NCBI GenBank assembly: GCA_003278845.1
Contig: QCCX01000002.1
Coordinates: 153,919 to 217,918, forward strand
Source: Prochlorococcus sp. AG-347-O22
Lineage (GTDB): Bacteria > Cyanobacteriota > Cyanobacteriia > PCC-6307 > Cyanobiaceae
Direction of reading: 5' to 3'
Length of the DNA: 64,000 nucleotides
The notes under the pieces were generated by a model. The model was not told the DNA's origin, made no database searches, and was given only the letters and a program-made list of their open reading frames with translations. Below are positions 27,226 through 36,966 of this stretch, piece by piece. The position numbers and the translations under genes were made by a program. How positions within the stretch are numbered: the first letter of the stretch is position 1; each line of letters opens with the position of its first letter.

Positions 27226-28054
27226 AATTTTGTCTGTTTTCTTTTGCTTCAGCAAGTTTTTTAGAAAGTAAATCCCAATTTTTTTCTTTAATTAGAGATT
27301 CCAGTATATTCAGCTTATTTTTAAAATTATTTATGGAATTTAAAATATTAATCTGATTATTAATAGCTAAATCTAGGCCTAGTTGTTCATTGCCTCCGCC
27401 AACTCTCGAAGTGTCAGCAAATCCTGTAGCAGCTAATTTTTGCGAGAGATCTAATAAAGATGGATTATTTTTTGTTTGTGCAGTTTCTATGAGGGCAGAA
27501 GCTAAAAATATAGGCAAATGAGAAATTAGAGATACTGCTTCATCATGATCTTTTGGCGAAGCTTGGCAAATTTCACAATCCATTGATTTTATGAGCTCGG
27601 AAATAGTTATGACTGAATTTAAATCACTATTTTGTGTTGGGGTAATAATCCATTTTGCATTTTTAAAAAGACCTTCAAAACCTGAATCAACTCCTTTTTT
27701 TTCAGTACCTGCCATTGGATGAGATCCAATAAATAAAGGATGTGAATTTTCCCATGTATTTACAATTGGTTCTTTTACAGACCCGACATCAGTTAATATT
27801 ATTTCCTGAGGTATTGAAGCTACTAATTGTTGCGATGGACTGATCAAATCTTTGATAGGCAATGCCAAAATTATTAGCTCACATTTTTTTAATAAGCTCA
27901 GATCACAGCTAACAAAATTTGCAAGTTTTTTATCCTTAGCTTTTTTTTCATTAAATTCATTATTTGCTATTCCATAAATTGTATGATTTAGACTTTGGAG
28001 TTTTAATCCTAAAGAACCACCGATTAATCCTAATCCTACTATTCCAATTTTCAT
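27215..28054 (-). CDS. tyrA: Prephenate/arogenate dehydrogenase
   Basis: TyrA makes the tyrosine precursor by oxidative decarboxylation of prephenate or arogenate; cyanobacterial enzymes usually prefer arogenate and NADP. The 279-residue protein has the N-terminal dinucleotide fold KIGIVGLGLIGGSLGLKL, LTDVGSVKEPI, FIGSHPMAGTEKKGVDSGFEGLF with the catalytic His, and DHDEAVSLISHLPIFLASAL. No regulatory ACT domain is present. The 3' end overlaps the convergent crtD-like gene. Confidence 0.95.
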   Translation of the reverse strand: MKIGIVGLGLIGGSLGLKLQSLNHTIYGIANNEFNEKKAKDKKLANFVSCDLSLLKKCELIILALPIKDLISPSQQLVASIPQEIILTDVGSVKEPIVNTWENSHPLFIGSHPMAGTEKKGVDSGFEGLFKNAKWIITPTQNSDLNSVITISELIKSMDCEICQASPKDHDEAVSLISHLPIFLASALIETAQTKNNPSLLDLSQKLAATGFADTSRVGGGNEQLGLDLAINNQINILNSINNFKNKLNILESLIKEKNWDLLSKKLAEAKENRQNFIN

Positions 28055-28148
28055 AAATTAATTAATTCAAGACCCTCTTTTATTGATACCAATTTTTTGT
28101 ATATTAGGTTCATAAATTTTCATGTTTTTGAAATTAAATTAATTATAA

Positions 28149-29597
28149 ATGCTTGAAATTTTAAGTCATCAATATTTGAAAAATTTTTTGAGAGATCAAA
28201 GTATTAATTGGGAGCATATATATTCTTTTGGGAGGATAGTTTCCAAATGTATTGAAAATGATTCTACCTATCTAATTAATTCAGAAATTTTCTCTAGCTA
28301 TGATTGGTTACCTCCAATTTTGATTTCTTTATTTTTAAAGGAAGAGGATTCAACTTTTATTTTATCTAAAGAAAAAATCCAATTTATAAGCCAATTTCAG
28401 ATTGATTCATTGAAAAATTTAGGTTTTAATTTTATTTTGAAAAATGATCAATTTATTTTTGCAAATCATCATGTTAACTTGATAACTATCCAAAATTTTC
28501 TCAATGATCCCAATTCTCGTAATCTTAGAAATCATCGAATAGTTTATTCAGGAATTGAGGATATAAAACAGGATTTAAAAAATCATTTTGGGATTTCTTT
28601 ACTTAAAAAGGATTGGACAAAAAATTTTAAAGAATTTGAATTAATCAATCAAAAATTTATAAAAGTATATGATTCGTTGAAGAAAAAGTTCTTCTTGAGA
28701 AAGGTCTTAGGAAATAGTTTTATCAATTTAGATGAAAAAGAAATTAGTTTCTTGTCAAACTTTTTTCATGAAAATTCTTTCTTTTCTGATAAATTTTTAA
28801 GCGTCAACAAAGCATTGTCTCAAGGTTGGGCATGCTGGGTAAAGTTAAACGATACAAATTTAGATTGGATTTTGTATTTACAGCCAATAGATGAACTTTT
28901 TCAAATTAAGGAATTTTTTTCAAATAATAAATTTGTTTTTTTATCAGCATTGAGAAAAGATAATTTTTTCCAAATGTATTTTAAAAAGCATAGTTTAGAT
29001 ATTGACTTGGTTATTAATTTTAAGAGTAATTTTGAAGAGAAAAAGATTTCTTTATATATACCCTCTAAACAGTTGCTTCCTAATAATCCTCTTTTTACCA
29101 ATTCAATCTTGGACAAATGCAAAAAGTTAATACTTTTTAGAAAGGGTTTAACTTTAGTGTTGTCTGATGATATTGATTTAAAAACTATTCTTGCTACAGA
29201 ATTAGCTTCTACTTACGGGAAGAGAGTATTGCTAGAGACAATTCCCTCAGGTAGAAATGAAATCCTTTGCTCTAGTTTTGACTGGTGGATTATTAATTCT
29301 TATTTAATTCAAATTCCAGAACAAATTATCATTCCTTTACTTCCAATTCCGAATATGTCAGAACCCATTAATGCAATTACTGTCTCTCATAAAAAGAAGC
29401 TTTCTCAAGATTGGTTTAGAGACTTTTTTCTTCCTCAAGCTAGAATTAAACTTGAAAGATCTATTTCTCCTTTAAGAAGAAATTCAGGTAAGTTAATAAT
29501 CCTAGATGGAAGAGCAAATAAAAGAAACTGGGGAAGATTACTTTTGCAAAACATTCAACCCTCAAAACAAATTAACTATATGCTACCTTTTGATTAG
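28149..29597 (+). CDS. DinG-like helicase relative without a recognisable P-loop
   Basis: The 482-residue protein aligns by eye with the C-terminal half of DinG/XPD-type helicases. FVFLSALRKDNFFQMYFKKH sits where DinG has its TSATL motif. LTLVLSDDIDLKTILATELASTYGKRVLLE and ILCSSFDWWIINSY resemble the motif IV-V region. PQARIKLERSISPLRRNSGKLIILDGRANKRNWGRLLL resembles motif VI (KQGxGRLIR...LDxR) with the glutamine and arginines altered. No GxGKT/S Walker A or DEAH box is found, so it probably does not hydrolyse ATP. The N-terminal 200 residues are unfamiliar. It is followed by the DUF2839-type gene. Confidence 0.6.
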   Translation: MLEILSHQYLKNFLRDQSINWEHIYSFGRIVSKCIENDSTYLINSEIFSSYDWLPPILISLFLKEEDSTFILSKEKIQFISQFQIDSLKNLGFNFILKNDQFIFANHHVNLITIQNFLNDPNSRNLRNHRIVYSGIEDIKQDLKNHFGISLLKKDWTKNFKEFELINQKFIKVYDSLKKKFFLRKVLGNSFINLDEKEISFLSNFFHENSFFSDKFLSVNKALSQGWACWVKLNDTNLDWILYLQPIDELFQIKEFFSNNKFVFLSALRKDNFFQMYFKKHSLDIDLVINFKSNFEEKKISLYIPSKQLLPNNPLFTNSILDKCKKLILFRKGLTLVLSDDIDLKTILATELASTYGKRVLLETIPSGRNEILCSSFDWWIINSYLIQIPEQIIIPLLPIPNMSEPINAITVSHKKKLSQDWFRDFFLPQARIKLERSISPLRRNSGKLIILDGRANKRNWGRLLLQNIQPSKQINYMLPFD

Positions 29598-29625
29598 ATT
29601 ATGATTTTGAAATAACTAAAGAAAT

Positions 29626-29871
29626 ATGGGAGAAGCAAAAAGACGCAAAACACTTGGTTTACCTCCAAAAAAAAATAATACTAAAACTAAAATTGATGAT
29701 TCTCCAAGATTATTTAAATGGCTTCCCTTTACAATCAATCAAAGAGATAACCTAATTAAATTAAGTATTAAGGCCAGTTGGTTTGGAATCGGAGGGTTAG
29801 TAATCTTATGGGTTGTAGTGAGGTTTATAGGCCCTGCTGCTGGGTGGTGGACTTTAGCTGATTCTTTATAA
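29626..29871 (+). CDS. Small membrane protein of the DUF2839 type
   Basis: The 81-residue protein starts with MGEAKRRKTLGLPPKK, the hallmark of a cyanobacterial family of unknown function (DUF2839). A basic N-terminus of about 45 residues is followed by one membrane segment (about 51-72) and a short hydrophobic tail GPAAGWWTLADSL. It converges with recA, the stops being 2 bp apart. Confidence 0.8.
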   Translation: MGEAKRRKTLGLPPKKNNTKTKIDDSPRLFKWLPFTINQRDNLIKLSIKASWFGIGGLVILWVVVRFIGPAAGWWTLADSL

Positions 29872-29873
29872 AT

Positions 29874-30971
29874 CTAAGCTACTGTTTTTATATCATTAAC
29901 AGCGATTGTATTAGCAGGATTGCTATTTAATGCTTTCATTGAATTAGAACTGACTTCAGTTCCTTCTGTTAATTTCTCTTTAACCATAGATTCTACTTTA
30001 TTCCTGATTTCTAAGTTTTGATCAAGCCAAATAATTGTATTATCTCTTCCTTGTCCAATATTTTCTCCTTCATAACTATACCAAGCACCTCTCCTTATGA
30101 TGATATTAGTCTCTTCTGCTAAATCTAATAAGCATCCTGTTGTACTAATACCTTTGCCGAAGAGAATATCAAATTCTGCAATTCTAAATGGTGGTGCAAC
30201 TTTGTTTTTTGCTACTTTCACTTTTGCTCTGATGCCATATTCCTCAGTACCTCTTTTAAGAGTTTGAATTCTTCTGATATCAAGTCTTACTGAGGCGTAA
30301 AATTTTAATGCATTACCTCCTGTGGTTGTTTCTGGATTGCCGTATGTAACGCCAATTTTTAGGCGTAATTGATTCAGGAATATTACCGTACATCCAGATT
30401 TGCCAATATTTCCTGTTATTTTCCTCATTGCTTGGCTCATTAGCCTTGCTTGGCTTCCAATTACATGATCTCCCATCTCTCCTTCTATCTCGGCTCTTGG
30501 GGTTAGTGCTGCGACCGAGTCAACAACTACAAGATCTACCGCACTCGATCTTATAAGTTGGTCAACTATTTCTAGAGCCATTTCACCAGTATCTGGCTGT
30601 GAAACTAACAAATTTTCAACATCAACACCTAAAGAGGCCGCATAAACTGGATCGAGTGCATGCTCAGCATCTACAAATGCAGCTACTCCTCCATTTTTTT
30701 GGACTTCCGCAATCGCGTGAAGCGTTAATGTAGTTTTTCCTGAACTTTCTGGTCCGTAAACTTCTACTACTCTTCCTTTTGGATAGCCTCCTCCTAATGC
30801 TAAATCTAAGGTGAGCGCTCCAGTAGATATTGTTTCTACTTTCATTCTTGAGGCGTCACCAAGTCTCATTATTGAACCTCTTCCAAAATTTCTTTCTATT
30901 TGACCTAAGACAAGACTTAATGCCTTGTCTTTTTCTTTTGATTCAGTTTTTTTCTTTTCTTCAAGGCTCAT
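29874..30971 (-). CDS. recA: Recombinase RecA
   Basis: RecA forms the filament for strand exchange and triggers LexA self-cleavage. The 365-residue protein keeps Walker [20 protein letters not shown] (about residues 69-87), [19 protein letters not shown], Walker [11 protein letters not shown], the L1/L2 loop regions ([47 protein letters not shown]), and a typical variable C-terminus. A cyanobacterial LexA box lies upstream at 31056-31069, so the gene is likely DNA-damage inducible. Confidence 0.99.
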   Translation of the reverse strand: MSLEEKKKTESKEKDKALSLVLGQIERNFGRGSIMRLGDASRMKVETISTGALTLDLALGGGYPKGRVVEVYGPESSGKTTLTLHAIAEVQKNGGVAAFVDAEHALDPVYAASLGVDVENLLVSQPDTGEMALEIVDQLIRSSAVDLVVVDSVAALTPRAEIEGEMGDHVIGSQARLMSQAMRKITGNIGKSGCTVIFLNQLRLKIGVTYGNPETTTGGNALKFYASVRLDIRRIQTLKRGTEEYGIRAKVKVAKNKVAPPFRIAEFDILFGKGISTTGCLLDLAEETNIIIRRGAWYSYEGENIGQGRDNTIIWLDQNLEIRNKVESMVKEKLTEGTEVSSNSMKALNSNPANTIAVNDIKTVA

Positions 30972-31055
30972 TGTTTGATTTATCGGTTAAAGTTCTTGTA
31001 ATTATTCTAAATTTGGAAATTTTTATTTAAACCAAACTTCATAAATACAAACTAT

Positions 31056-31069
31056 AGTACATCTGTACT
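31056..31069 (-). promoter_or_regulatory. LexA (SOS) box in the recA promoter
   Basis: AGTACATCTGTACT is a perfect 6+6 palindrome with a 2-base centre and matches the cyanobacterial LexA consensus RGTACNNNDGTWCB at every position. On the minus strand a TATAGT, a plausible -10 element, overlaps its downstream edge, and recA starts 85 bp further on. Binding here would block RNA polymerase. The match is seen; regulation is inferred from the known consensus. Confidence 0.75.
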
Positions 31070-31083
31070 CTAGCTGATTATCT

Positions 31084-31863
31084 TTAAATTGCAACTAATT
31101 CTCCAAGGTTTTCTAATTTTAATAATTTGACTTCATTACTTAACTTATTTTTATCTGATTCTTTCAAATATCCCCAATCAGCTAGGAAGCATGGAATGTG
31201 AGACGTTTCTGAATTTTGTTTAATATCGATTAGAGTTTTTTTTCTATCTTCTATAAAGCCTAAAATTTCATAAGTTTGTGTAAGTTTTTCAGCTATTTTG
31301 ATTTTTGTTCCTGATTCATAACCAAAAATAAATTCTGGAAAAATATTTAATTGTTTAAGAATTTTTTCTGCAAATATTTTACCTTTAGTTGTTATGACTC
31401 CAGTTTTTATGTCTCTTTTGCTTAATTCTTTCATAAAATTTATAATTTCAAAAAAAGGTTTATGTAAATTTACCCACGATTTAAAATCTTTATCAATTTG
31501 GTACTTGCGAGACTTATCTAACATTTTTTGTATATCTTCTGCTATCCAGGAATTTTCATTTAATATCCTCTTGCAATTTTGATGATAATTATTAATGAAA
31601 TCATCTTTGTTATCACTTTTTAATGGATTTTCTGTTTTTATAATTTCGTGAACAATTAGAATCATTTCCCAACCATATTTAACCCAAGGCCTAATTTCTT
31701 TGAAAGAATTTGGTACTCCTTGATAAAGTTTTTGATCAATAGTGATGTTGGATGAATTTAAATATCTTTCACATGCCAGCAAGGAGCTATGCCAATATTC
31801 TTGCATTCCATCAACTATTACTCCATCCAAATCAAATAGAAAAATTTTTTGAGAAGACACCAA
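31084..31863 (-). CDS. HAD-superfamily hydrolase, function unknown
   Basis: A 259-residue HAD-fold protein. Motif I is FLFDLDGVIVDGMQEYW with both aspartates, motif II is TGVITTKGK, the motif III lysine lies in YESGTKIKIAEKL, and motif IV is GFIEDRKKTLID. It resembles phosphoglycolate-phosphatase-type HAD proteins, but the cap insert (about residues 30-130) is long and does not identify a substrate. The frame opens with TTG 31863 followed by GTG 31860; either could be the start. It lies between recA and tRNA-Gln on the same strand. Confidence 0.8.
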   Translation of the reverse strand: MVSSQKIFLFDLDGVIVDGMQEYWHSSLLACERYLNSSNITIDQKLYQGVPNSFKEIRPWVKYGWEMILIVHEIIKTENPLKSDNKDDFINNYHQNCKRILNENSWIAEDIQKMLDKSRKYQIDKDFKSWVNLHKPFFEIINFMKELSKRDIKTGVITTKGKIFAEKILKQLNIFPEFIFGYESGTKIKIAEKLTQTYEILGFIEDRKKTLIDIKQNSETSHIPCFLADWGYLKESDKNKLSNEVKLLKLENLGELVAI

Positions 31864-31876
31864 TTGAATATTAGAA

Positions 31877-31948
31877 CTGGGCCGCTAGGATTCGAACCTA
31901 GGAATGTCGAGACCAAAACCCGATGCCTTACCACTTGGCGACGGCCCA
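31877..31948 (-). tRNA. tRNA-Gln(TTG)
   Basis: The reverse strand folds as a 72 nt tRNA. The acceptor stem is TGGGCCG / CGGCCCA with a G discriminator, and the U1-A72 pair is characteristic of tRNA-Gln. The D-arm contains CCAAGTGGTAAGG, the anticodon loop is TTTTGGT (TTG), and the T-arm contains GGTTCGAATCC. Confidence 0.95.
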
Positions 31949-32042
31949 TTAAATTATCATTTTAATACATGAGAAGATTTTTTTCTATCCAAAAAATACA
32001 AATTTTTTATAAATATGGCGCTAGTTTTGAAAAATAAAAATA

Positions 32043-33050
32043 TTATTTGAATGAGCTCGATTTCCATGGCTCTAGAAATTTCTGAGCTTTTTTGATCGCC
32101 AAACCCATTATTTCAGGATACTCATAGAGTTTTTTGTTGTTTTTGTGAGCAAATTCAATAAGGGGCTGCATAATTTTTCTTGCAGCACTTCCAAATGCTA
32201 TTCCATCTGGGAGATTGTTTGAATTCAACAATTCATGAGTTTTTTCATTTGTTCCTCCTGCTAATTGAATTAATCCTGGTGGAAGATCTGAACCGATTTT
32301 TTCAAACAACTTAACAGCATCTCTACTTGTTGTAGGAGCAAGATCTCCAGACATTGGCCTTCCATCTAGTTGCCAAATAAGGGGAATATCTAGCTCATTC
32401 AGAATTTCATATCTTTCCCAAAGAGCTTTCAAAAGATCTTCGGGCTCTTGGGCTTTTTTGAAAGATTGATTTAATCCACAACTAATAGATATCTTGTCTA
32501 ATTTCATTCCAGAACTTTTAAGGATACTTACAACTTTTGTAAAAGAATCTAGGCGATTGATTTCTGTATGAATTTCTACTGCATTAGGCCTTATTTTTTG
32601 AAGTGTTGATGCTAAATCATTTTTTGACAAATTATATTCATATTCACTAATTAGATTTAGAGGACAACTATTTAAACATCTTCCACATCCATAACATTTA
32701 CTCTCTTTAATTCCGAAATTATCAATTGCAAAGGTGGGGCATACTTTTTCGCATGGTCTTGGACAACTAGGGGGACATTTTAAAGGATCAAATTTTGCTT
32801 TTCGAAAGTGGATATCATTACCATCACAAATACTTATCATTAATCCAGGGGAGTTTTTAAAGACTTTCTTTGCCCAATCGATTCCTTTTTTTGCTGCATA
32901 AACTATAGATTCTTCTGCTGCAACATCTATGTAGTCGACACCAGCAGCAGTATAAATTGCACATAAATCTTCTATGGCAACAATATCTTCATTACTGGCA
33001 CCACAAATTAACTTAATCCATTTATCTTTTTTATTCTTGGTTTTAATCAA
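32043..33050 (-). CDS. ldpA: LdpA, Fe-S protein of circadian clock input
   Basis: LdpA was described in Synechococcus elongatus as an iron-sulfur protein that reports redox or light state to the circadian clock. This 335-residue homologue has CPPSCPRPCEKVCPTFAI and SKCYGCGRCLNSCPLNLI (about residues 92-158), enough cysteines for two [4Fe-4S] clusters, within an otherwise barrel-like sequence (AAGVDYIDVAAEESIVYAAKKG). It starts at TTG 33050, 5 bp after the ndhN stop, so the two form an operon with the photosynthetic NDH-1 complex. Confidence 0.85.
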   Translation of the reverse strand: MIKTKNKKDKWIKLICGASNEDIVAIEDLCAIYTAAGVDYIDVAAEESIVYAAKKGIDWAKKVFKNSPGLMISICDGNDIHFRKAKFDPLKCPPSCPRPCEKVCPTFAIDNFGIKESKCYGCGRCLNSCPLNLISEYEYNLSKNDLASTLQKIRPNAVEIHTEINRLDSFTKVVSILKSSGMKLDKISISCGLNQSFKKAQEPEDLLKALWERYEILNELDIPLIWQLDGRPMSGDLAPTTSRDAVKLFEKIGSDLPPGLIQLAGGTNEKTHELLNSNNLPDGIAFGSAARKIMQPLIEFAHKNNKKLYEYPEIMGLAIKKAQKFLEPWKSSSFK

Positions 33051-33055
33051 ACAAT

Positions 33056-33532
33056 TTAACTTTCAAATTCATCCAAAATATAATTACTTAATGGTTTCCA
33101 TTCAAGTTTTCTTGAACCCCCCATTTCAACAACTATTGTAAGTTTATTATCGTTAGTGCAAATCTCTATTAAGCTCTCTAATTCAGATTGAGATAATACT
33201 TGACCTTCTAATAACCAAAGTAATTTATTTTTATCATTTTCATTAAATAACTCAGAAGCTTGTGGGATTACTTGTTGAACTTCCCCAAGTGCTCCGTTTC
33301 TTCCTACACTTTGATGACCAAGATGAGGTGGCCTAACGCCATGCAATTTGAGCAAGAAAACTTCTGGATCTCCGAGCCCTCTTGCTGAAGTCATAAAAGT
33401 TTTAAAGCCTTTGGCCCTCATTCTCCTCAAAAGACGAGTTTCATAACCACCTTCAAGAGGAGCAAATATTGCGAGACATTTGTTAGTTTTTAAATCGTTA
33501 TGAAACTTTTTTCCTGAGAGAAGTAATGGCAT
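33056..33532 (-). CDS. ndhN: NAD(P)H-quinone oxidoreductase subunit N
   Basis: NdhN is a cyanobacteria/plastid-specific subunit of the ferredoxin-dependent NDH-1 complex of cyclic electron flow and respiration. The 158-residue protein has the typical sequence [82 protein letters not shown] and a C-terminal [12 protein letters not shown]. It is the first gene of the ndhN-ldpA pair and divergent from rplC. Confidence 0.95.
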   Translation of the reverse strand: MPLLLSGKKFHNDLKTNKCLAIFAPLEGGYETRLLRRMRAKGFKTFMTSARGLGDPEVFLLKLHGVRPPHLGHQSVGRNGALGEVQQVIPQASELFNENDKNKLLWLLEGQVLSQSELESLIEICTNDNKLTIVVEMGGSRKLEWKPLSNYILDEFES

Positions 33533-33609
33533 AAAAATTTCCTTTCTTTCTATTTTATTTTATTTTATGGTACTTGATGATGTACAATTGTAACTCAGTG
33601 AATTTTTAA

Positions 33610-33719
33610 GCTCGCAAGCTAGCCGAGCCTCTGAAAATTTCACATTTTTTAGCGTTTCGTTAAAAAACTCAGGTGGGTTTATCCCGAGAGAAACTATCTA
33701 TTATTTCAGATAAGTCTCG
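33610..33719 (+). promoter_or_regulatory. Structured leader before the ribosomal protein cluster
   Basis: Two dyads lie upstream of rplC: GCTCG (33610-33614) / CGAGC (33624-33628), and a two-part stem CGAGA (33685-33689) / TCTCG (33715-33719) enclosing TATCT (33695-33699) / AGATA (33708-33712). They sit about 90-200 bp before the ATG. In many bacteria this operon is autoregulated by L4 through its leader. That these stems do so here is inference. Confidence 0.4.
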
Positions 33720-33810
33720 ACCTTACTAATTGTTTTTTGTTAACTTCACCTTAATAACTTAAGGGTTTAGATAATTGAAAAATTATTACGAGCTAGTCTA
33801 ATTTAGTCTT

Positions 33811-34464
33811 ATGTCTATCGGAATTTTAGGAAAGAAATTGGGCATGTCCCAACTTTTCGATGATAAAGGTAATTCGGTACCAGTTACTCTTATAGAGGCT
33901 GGTCCGTGCCGCGTCACTCAATTGAAAACAACTGCTTTGGATGGTTATACCGCCGTTCAGATAGGTTATGGCTTGTCAAAAGAGAAGCATTTAAGCAAAC
34001 CTGAAAAAGGACACTTATTGAAATCAGGTGAAGAACTTTTAAAGCATTTGAAAGAATATAGGGTTGAAGAAACTTCATCTTATGAAATCGGAAAACAAAT
34101 AACTGTAAAAAACTTTGAGGTTGGTCAAAAAGTTGATATCAGTGGCAAATCTATGGGTAGAGGTTTTGCAGGTTACCAGAAAAGACATGGTTTTAGCAGA
34201 GGTCCTATGAGTCATGGTTCAAAAAATCATAGAGCACCAGGATCTACAGGAGCGGGAACAACTCCGGGTAGAATTTATCCAGGGAAAAGAATGGCAGGAA
34301 GATATGGAGGAAAACAAATAACTACCAAAGGATTGTTAGTTCTAAAAATTGATGATCAGAAGAATTTGCTTGTAGTAAAGGGTTCTGTTCCAGGTAAGCC
34401 CGGCTCAATTGTCAACATTAAACCAAATAATGTTGTAGGCAAAAAAGGAGGTGAAAAATCATGA
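33811..34464 (+). CDS. rplC: Large subunit ribosomal protein L3
   Basis: L3 helps start 50S assembly and reaches the peptidyl transferase centre. The 217-residue protein shows [18 protein letters not shown], the loop [28 protein letters not shown], and [18 protein letters not shown]. It is the first gene of the + strand cluster; S10, which precedes L3 in many bacteria, is absent, as is usual in cyanobacteria. It overlaps rplD by 4 nt (ATGA). Confidence 0.98.
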   Translation: MSIGILGKKLGMSQLFDDKGNSVPVTLIEAGPCRVTQLKTTALDGYTAVQIGYGLSKEKHLSKPEKGHLLKSGEELLKHLKEYRVEETSSYEIGKQITVKNFEVGQKVDISGKSMGRGFAGYQKRHGFSRGPMSHGSKNHRAPGSTGAGTTPGRIYPGKRMAGRYGGKQITTKGLLVLKIDDQKNLLVVKGSVPGKPGSIVNIKPNNVVGKKGGEKS

Positions 34465-35093
34465 CAACACTTGATACTTTAAAGTGGGATGGTAAAAAAT
34501 CAGGCAAAGTTACTCTTGATTTAGCAGTTGCTAAAGAAACTTCTTCGGCAGACTTAATCCATAGAGCAGTCCTTAGACAGCTAGCAAATAAAAGACAAGG
34601 GACAGCATCAACTTTGACAAGATCTGAAGTACGCGGGGGCGGTAGAAAGCCATATAAACAAAAAGGTACAGGAAGAGCTCGTCAAGGATCAATAAGGACA
34701 CCCTTAAGACCTGGTGGAGGAATTATTTTTGGACCGAAGCCACGTTCTTACAATCTTGATATGAATCGTAAGGAACGTAGATTAGCTCTTAGAACAGCTC
34801 TTATGTCCAGAGTATCTGATATGAAGGCTGTTGAAGATTTTGGATCTACTTTAAAGCAGCCTAAAACAAGTGATATCATCAATGGCCTTGCTCGATTAGG
34901 TATAGAAAAAACTGAAAAAGTTTTGGTTATTCTTGATAGTCCTTCCGATATTATAAAAAAATCCATCAATAATATTGAGAAAGTAAAATTAATCGCAGCC
35001 GATCAATTAAATGTATTTGATATTCTCAATGCCAATAAATTGGTAATAGGTCAATCAGCGATAGATAAAATTCAGGAGGTTTATGCATCATGA
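34461..35093 (+). CDS. rplD: Large subunit ribosomal protein L4
   Basis: L4 binds 23S rRNA and lines the exit tunnel; in enterobacteria it also represses its own operon. The 210-residue protein has the tunnel loop [48 protein letters not shown] and the globular [15 protein letters not shown]. It overlaps both rplC and rplW by 4 nt, indicating coupled translation. Confidence 0.98.
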   Translation: MTTLDTLKWDGKKSGKVTLDLAVAKETSSADLIHRAVLRQLANKRQGTASTLTRSEVRGGGRKPYKQKGTGRARQGSIRTPLRPGGGIIFGPKPRSYNLDMNRKERRLALRTALMSRVSDMKAVEDFGSTLKQPKTSDIINGLARLGIEKTEKVLVILDSPSDIIKKSINNIEKVKLIAADQLNVFDILNANKLVIGQSAIDKIQEVYAS

Positions 35094-35392
35094 GTAAATT
35101 ATTCGATTCTCGTTTAGCCGACGTAATAAGAAAGCCAGTTATTACTGAAAAAGCTACAAATGCACTAGATCTTAACCAATATACTTTCGAAGTAGATCAT
35201 AGAGCGGCTAAACCACAAATAAAGGCAGCTATTGAAGCCTTGTTCAGTGTTAAAGTTATAGGAGTTAACACTATGAATCCTCCTAGGAGAACAAGAAGAG
35301 TCGGGAAATTTTCCGGTAAACGTTCTCAGGTCAAGAAGGCAATTGTACGTCTTGCTGAAGGAGACAAAATCCAACTATTTCCAGAATCTTAA
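35090..35392 (+). CDS. rplW: Large subunit ribosomal protein L23
   Basis: L23 sits at the tunnel exit and docks trigger factor and SRP. The 100-residue sequence shows the family features [47 protein letters not shown] and the loop [25 protein letters not shown]. The ATG overlaps the rplD stop, and AAGGAG follows its own stop as the rplB ribosome-binding site. Confidence 0.98.
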   Translation: MSKLFDSRLADVIRKPVITEKATNALDLNQYTFEVDHRAAKPQIKAAIEALFSVKVIGVNTMNPPRRTRRVGKFSGKRSQVKKAIVRLAEGDKIQLFPES

Positions 35393-35403
35393 GGAGTTTT
35401 ATC

Positions 35404-36267
35404 ATGGCAATCCGTAAATTTAAACCTTATACACCTGGTACTAGGCAGAGAGTAGTTACTGACTTTAGTGAAATAACAAGTGCAAAACCCGAAAGATCAC
35501 TAATAGTCTCAAAACATAGAGTTAAAGGCAGGAATAATCGTGGAGTTATCACTTGTCGTCATCGTGGAGGTGGTCACAAAAGGCAGTATAGATTAGTTGA
35601 CTTTAGAAGAGATAAAAAAAATATCAACGCTAAAGTTGCAGCTATACACTACGATCCTCATAGAAATGCAAGGTTGGCACTTTTATTTTACGAAGATGGG
35701 GAAAAAAGATATATTATCGCTCCAGCAGGAGTAAAAGTCGGACAAAATGTCATTTCTGGAGAAAGTGTTCCAATTGAAGATGGAAATGCAATGCCGCTTT
35801 CTGTTATGCCATTAGGATCTAGTGTTCATTGTGTTGAGTTATACGTAGGTAGGGGCGCTCAGATGGTTAGATCCGCAGGAGCTAGTGCTCAAGTTATGGC
35901 AAAAGAGGGAGATTATGTTGCTTTAAAACTCCCATCTACTGAGGTAAGGCTTGTAAGAAAAGAATGCTACGCAACTCTTGGTGAAGTAGGTAATTCTGAA
36001 ATAAGAAATACTAGCTTAGGTAAAGCAGGAAGAAGAAGATGGCTCGGAAGAAGGCCTCAAGTAAGAGGTAGCGTTATGAACCCATGTGATCATCCACATG
36101 GAGGAGGAGAGGGAAAAGCACCAATTGGTAGAGCAGGACCAGTTACTCCATGGGGTAAACCAGCTCTTGGATTAAAGACACGTAAAAAGAACAAACCAAG
36201 TAATAAATTAGTTGTTCGAAGACGCCGTCGCGTTTCTAAGAGGAGTAGAGGAGGAAGAGACTCTTGA
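35404..36267 (+). CDS. rplB: Large subunit ribosomal protein L2
   Basis: L2 is needed for subunit joining and peptidyl transfer. The 287-residue protein is full length: [14 protein letters not shown], the RNA-binding core [25 protein letters not shown], and the C-terminal [23 protein letters not shown] with the conserved histidine near the peptidyl transferase centre. It ends in a basic tail [18 protein letters not shown]. Confidence 0.99.
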
Positions 36268-36304
36268 TTACTTCATTTATTATTTCAATTTCTATTACAT
36301 AATC

Positions 36305-36583
36305 ATGGGACGTTCACTAAAAAAAGGACCTTTTATAGCAGATAGTCTGCTCAAAAAGGTAGAAAAACAAAATACCGATAATGACAAGTCTGTTATCAAA
36401 ACTTGGTCGAGATCCTCTACGATTTTACCTTTAATGATCGGTCACACAATCGCTGTACATAATGGCAAGACTCACATTCCAGTATTTATTACTGAACAAA
36501 TGATTGGTCATAAACTCGGTGAATTTGCTCCTACACGCACTTACCGAGGTCATATAAGAGATAAGAAAGGAGCAAAATCATGA
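36305..36583 (+). CDS. rpsS: Small subunit ribosomal protein S19
   Basis: S19 binds the 30S head with S13. The 92-residue protein starts at ATG 36305 ([18 protein letters not shown]). The same frame is open further upstream, but that part overlaps rplB and is not conserved. Family signatures [50 protein letters not shown] are all present. It overlaps rplV by 4 nt. Confidence 0.97.
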
Positions 36584-36966
36584 CAAAAACACCTGAAACA
36601 ACAAAAACAGCAATTGCTCATGGGAATTATGTTCGCGGATCAGCCTCTAAAGTGAGAAGAGTTTTGGATCAGATAAGGGGTAGATCTTATAGAGATGCAT
36701 TGATTATGTTGGAATTTATGCCTTACAGATCTACAGACCCCATCACTAAAGTTTTAAGATCTGCGGTTGCCAATGCAGAACATAACCTTGGAATGGATCC
36801 ATCTACTTTAGTTATTTCCTCTGCATGGGCTAATAGTGGTCCAGGAATGAAAAGGTATAGGCCCAGAGCTCAAGGTCGAGCTTTTTCAATTAAAAAACAG
36901 ACTTGCCACATCAGTATTTCTGTTGAATCTGCTCCTACTCAAACTAATGCGGAGGTACAAAACTAA
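36580..36966 (+). CDS. rplV: Large subunit ribosomal protein L22
   Basis: L22 extends a beta hairpin into the exit tunnel, where macrolide resistance changes occur. The 128-residue protein shows [30 protein letters not shown] and the tunnel hairpin [35 protein letters not shown]. It overlaps rpsS by 4 nt and rpsC by 1 nt. Confidence 0.97.

Noticed and set aside
36212..36304. N-terminal extension of S19
   Set aside because: It lies partly within rplB and has no similarity to S19, which begins at [10 protein letters not shown].
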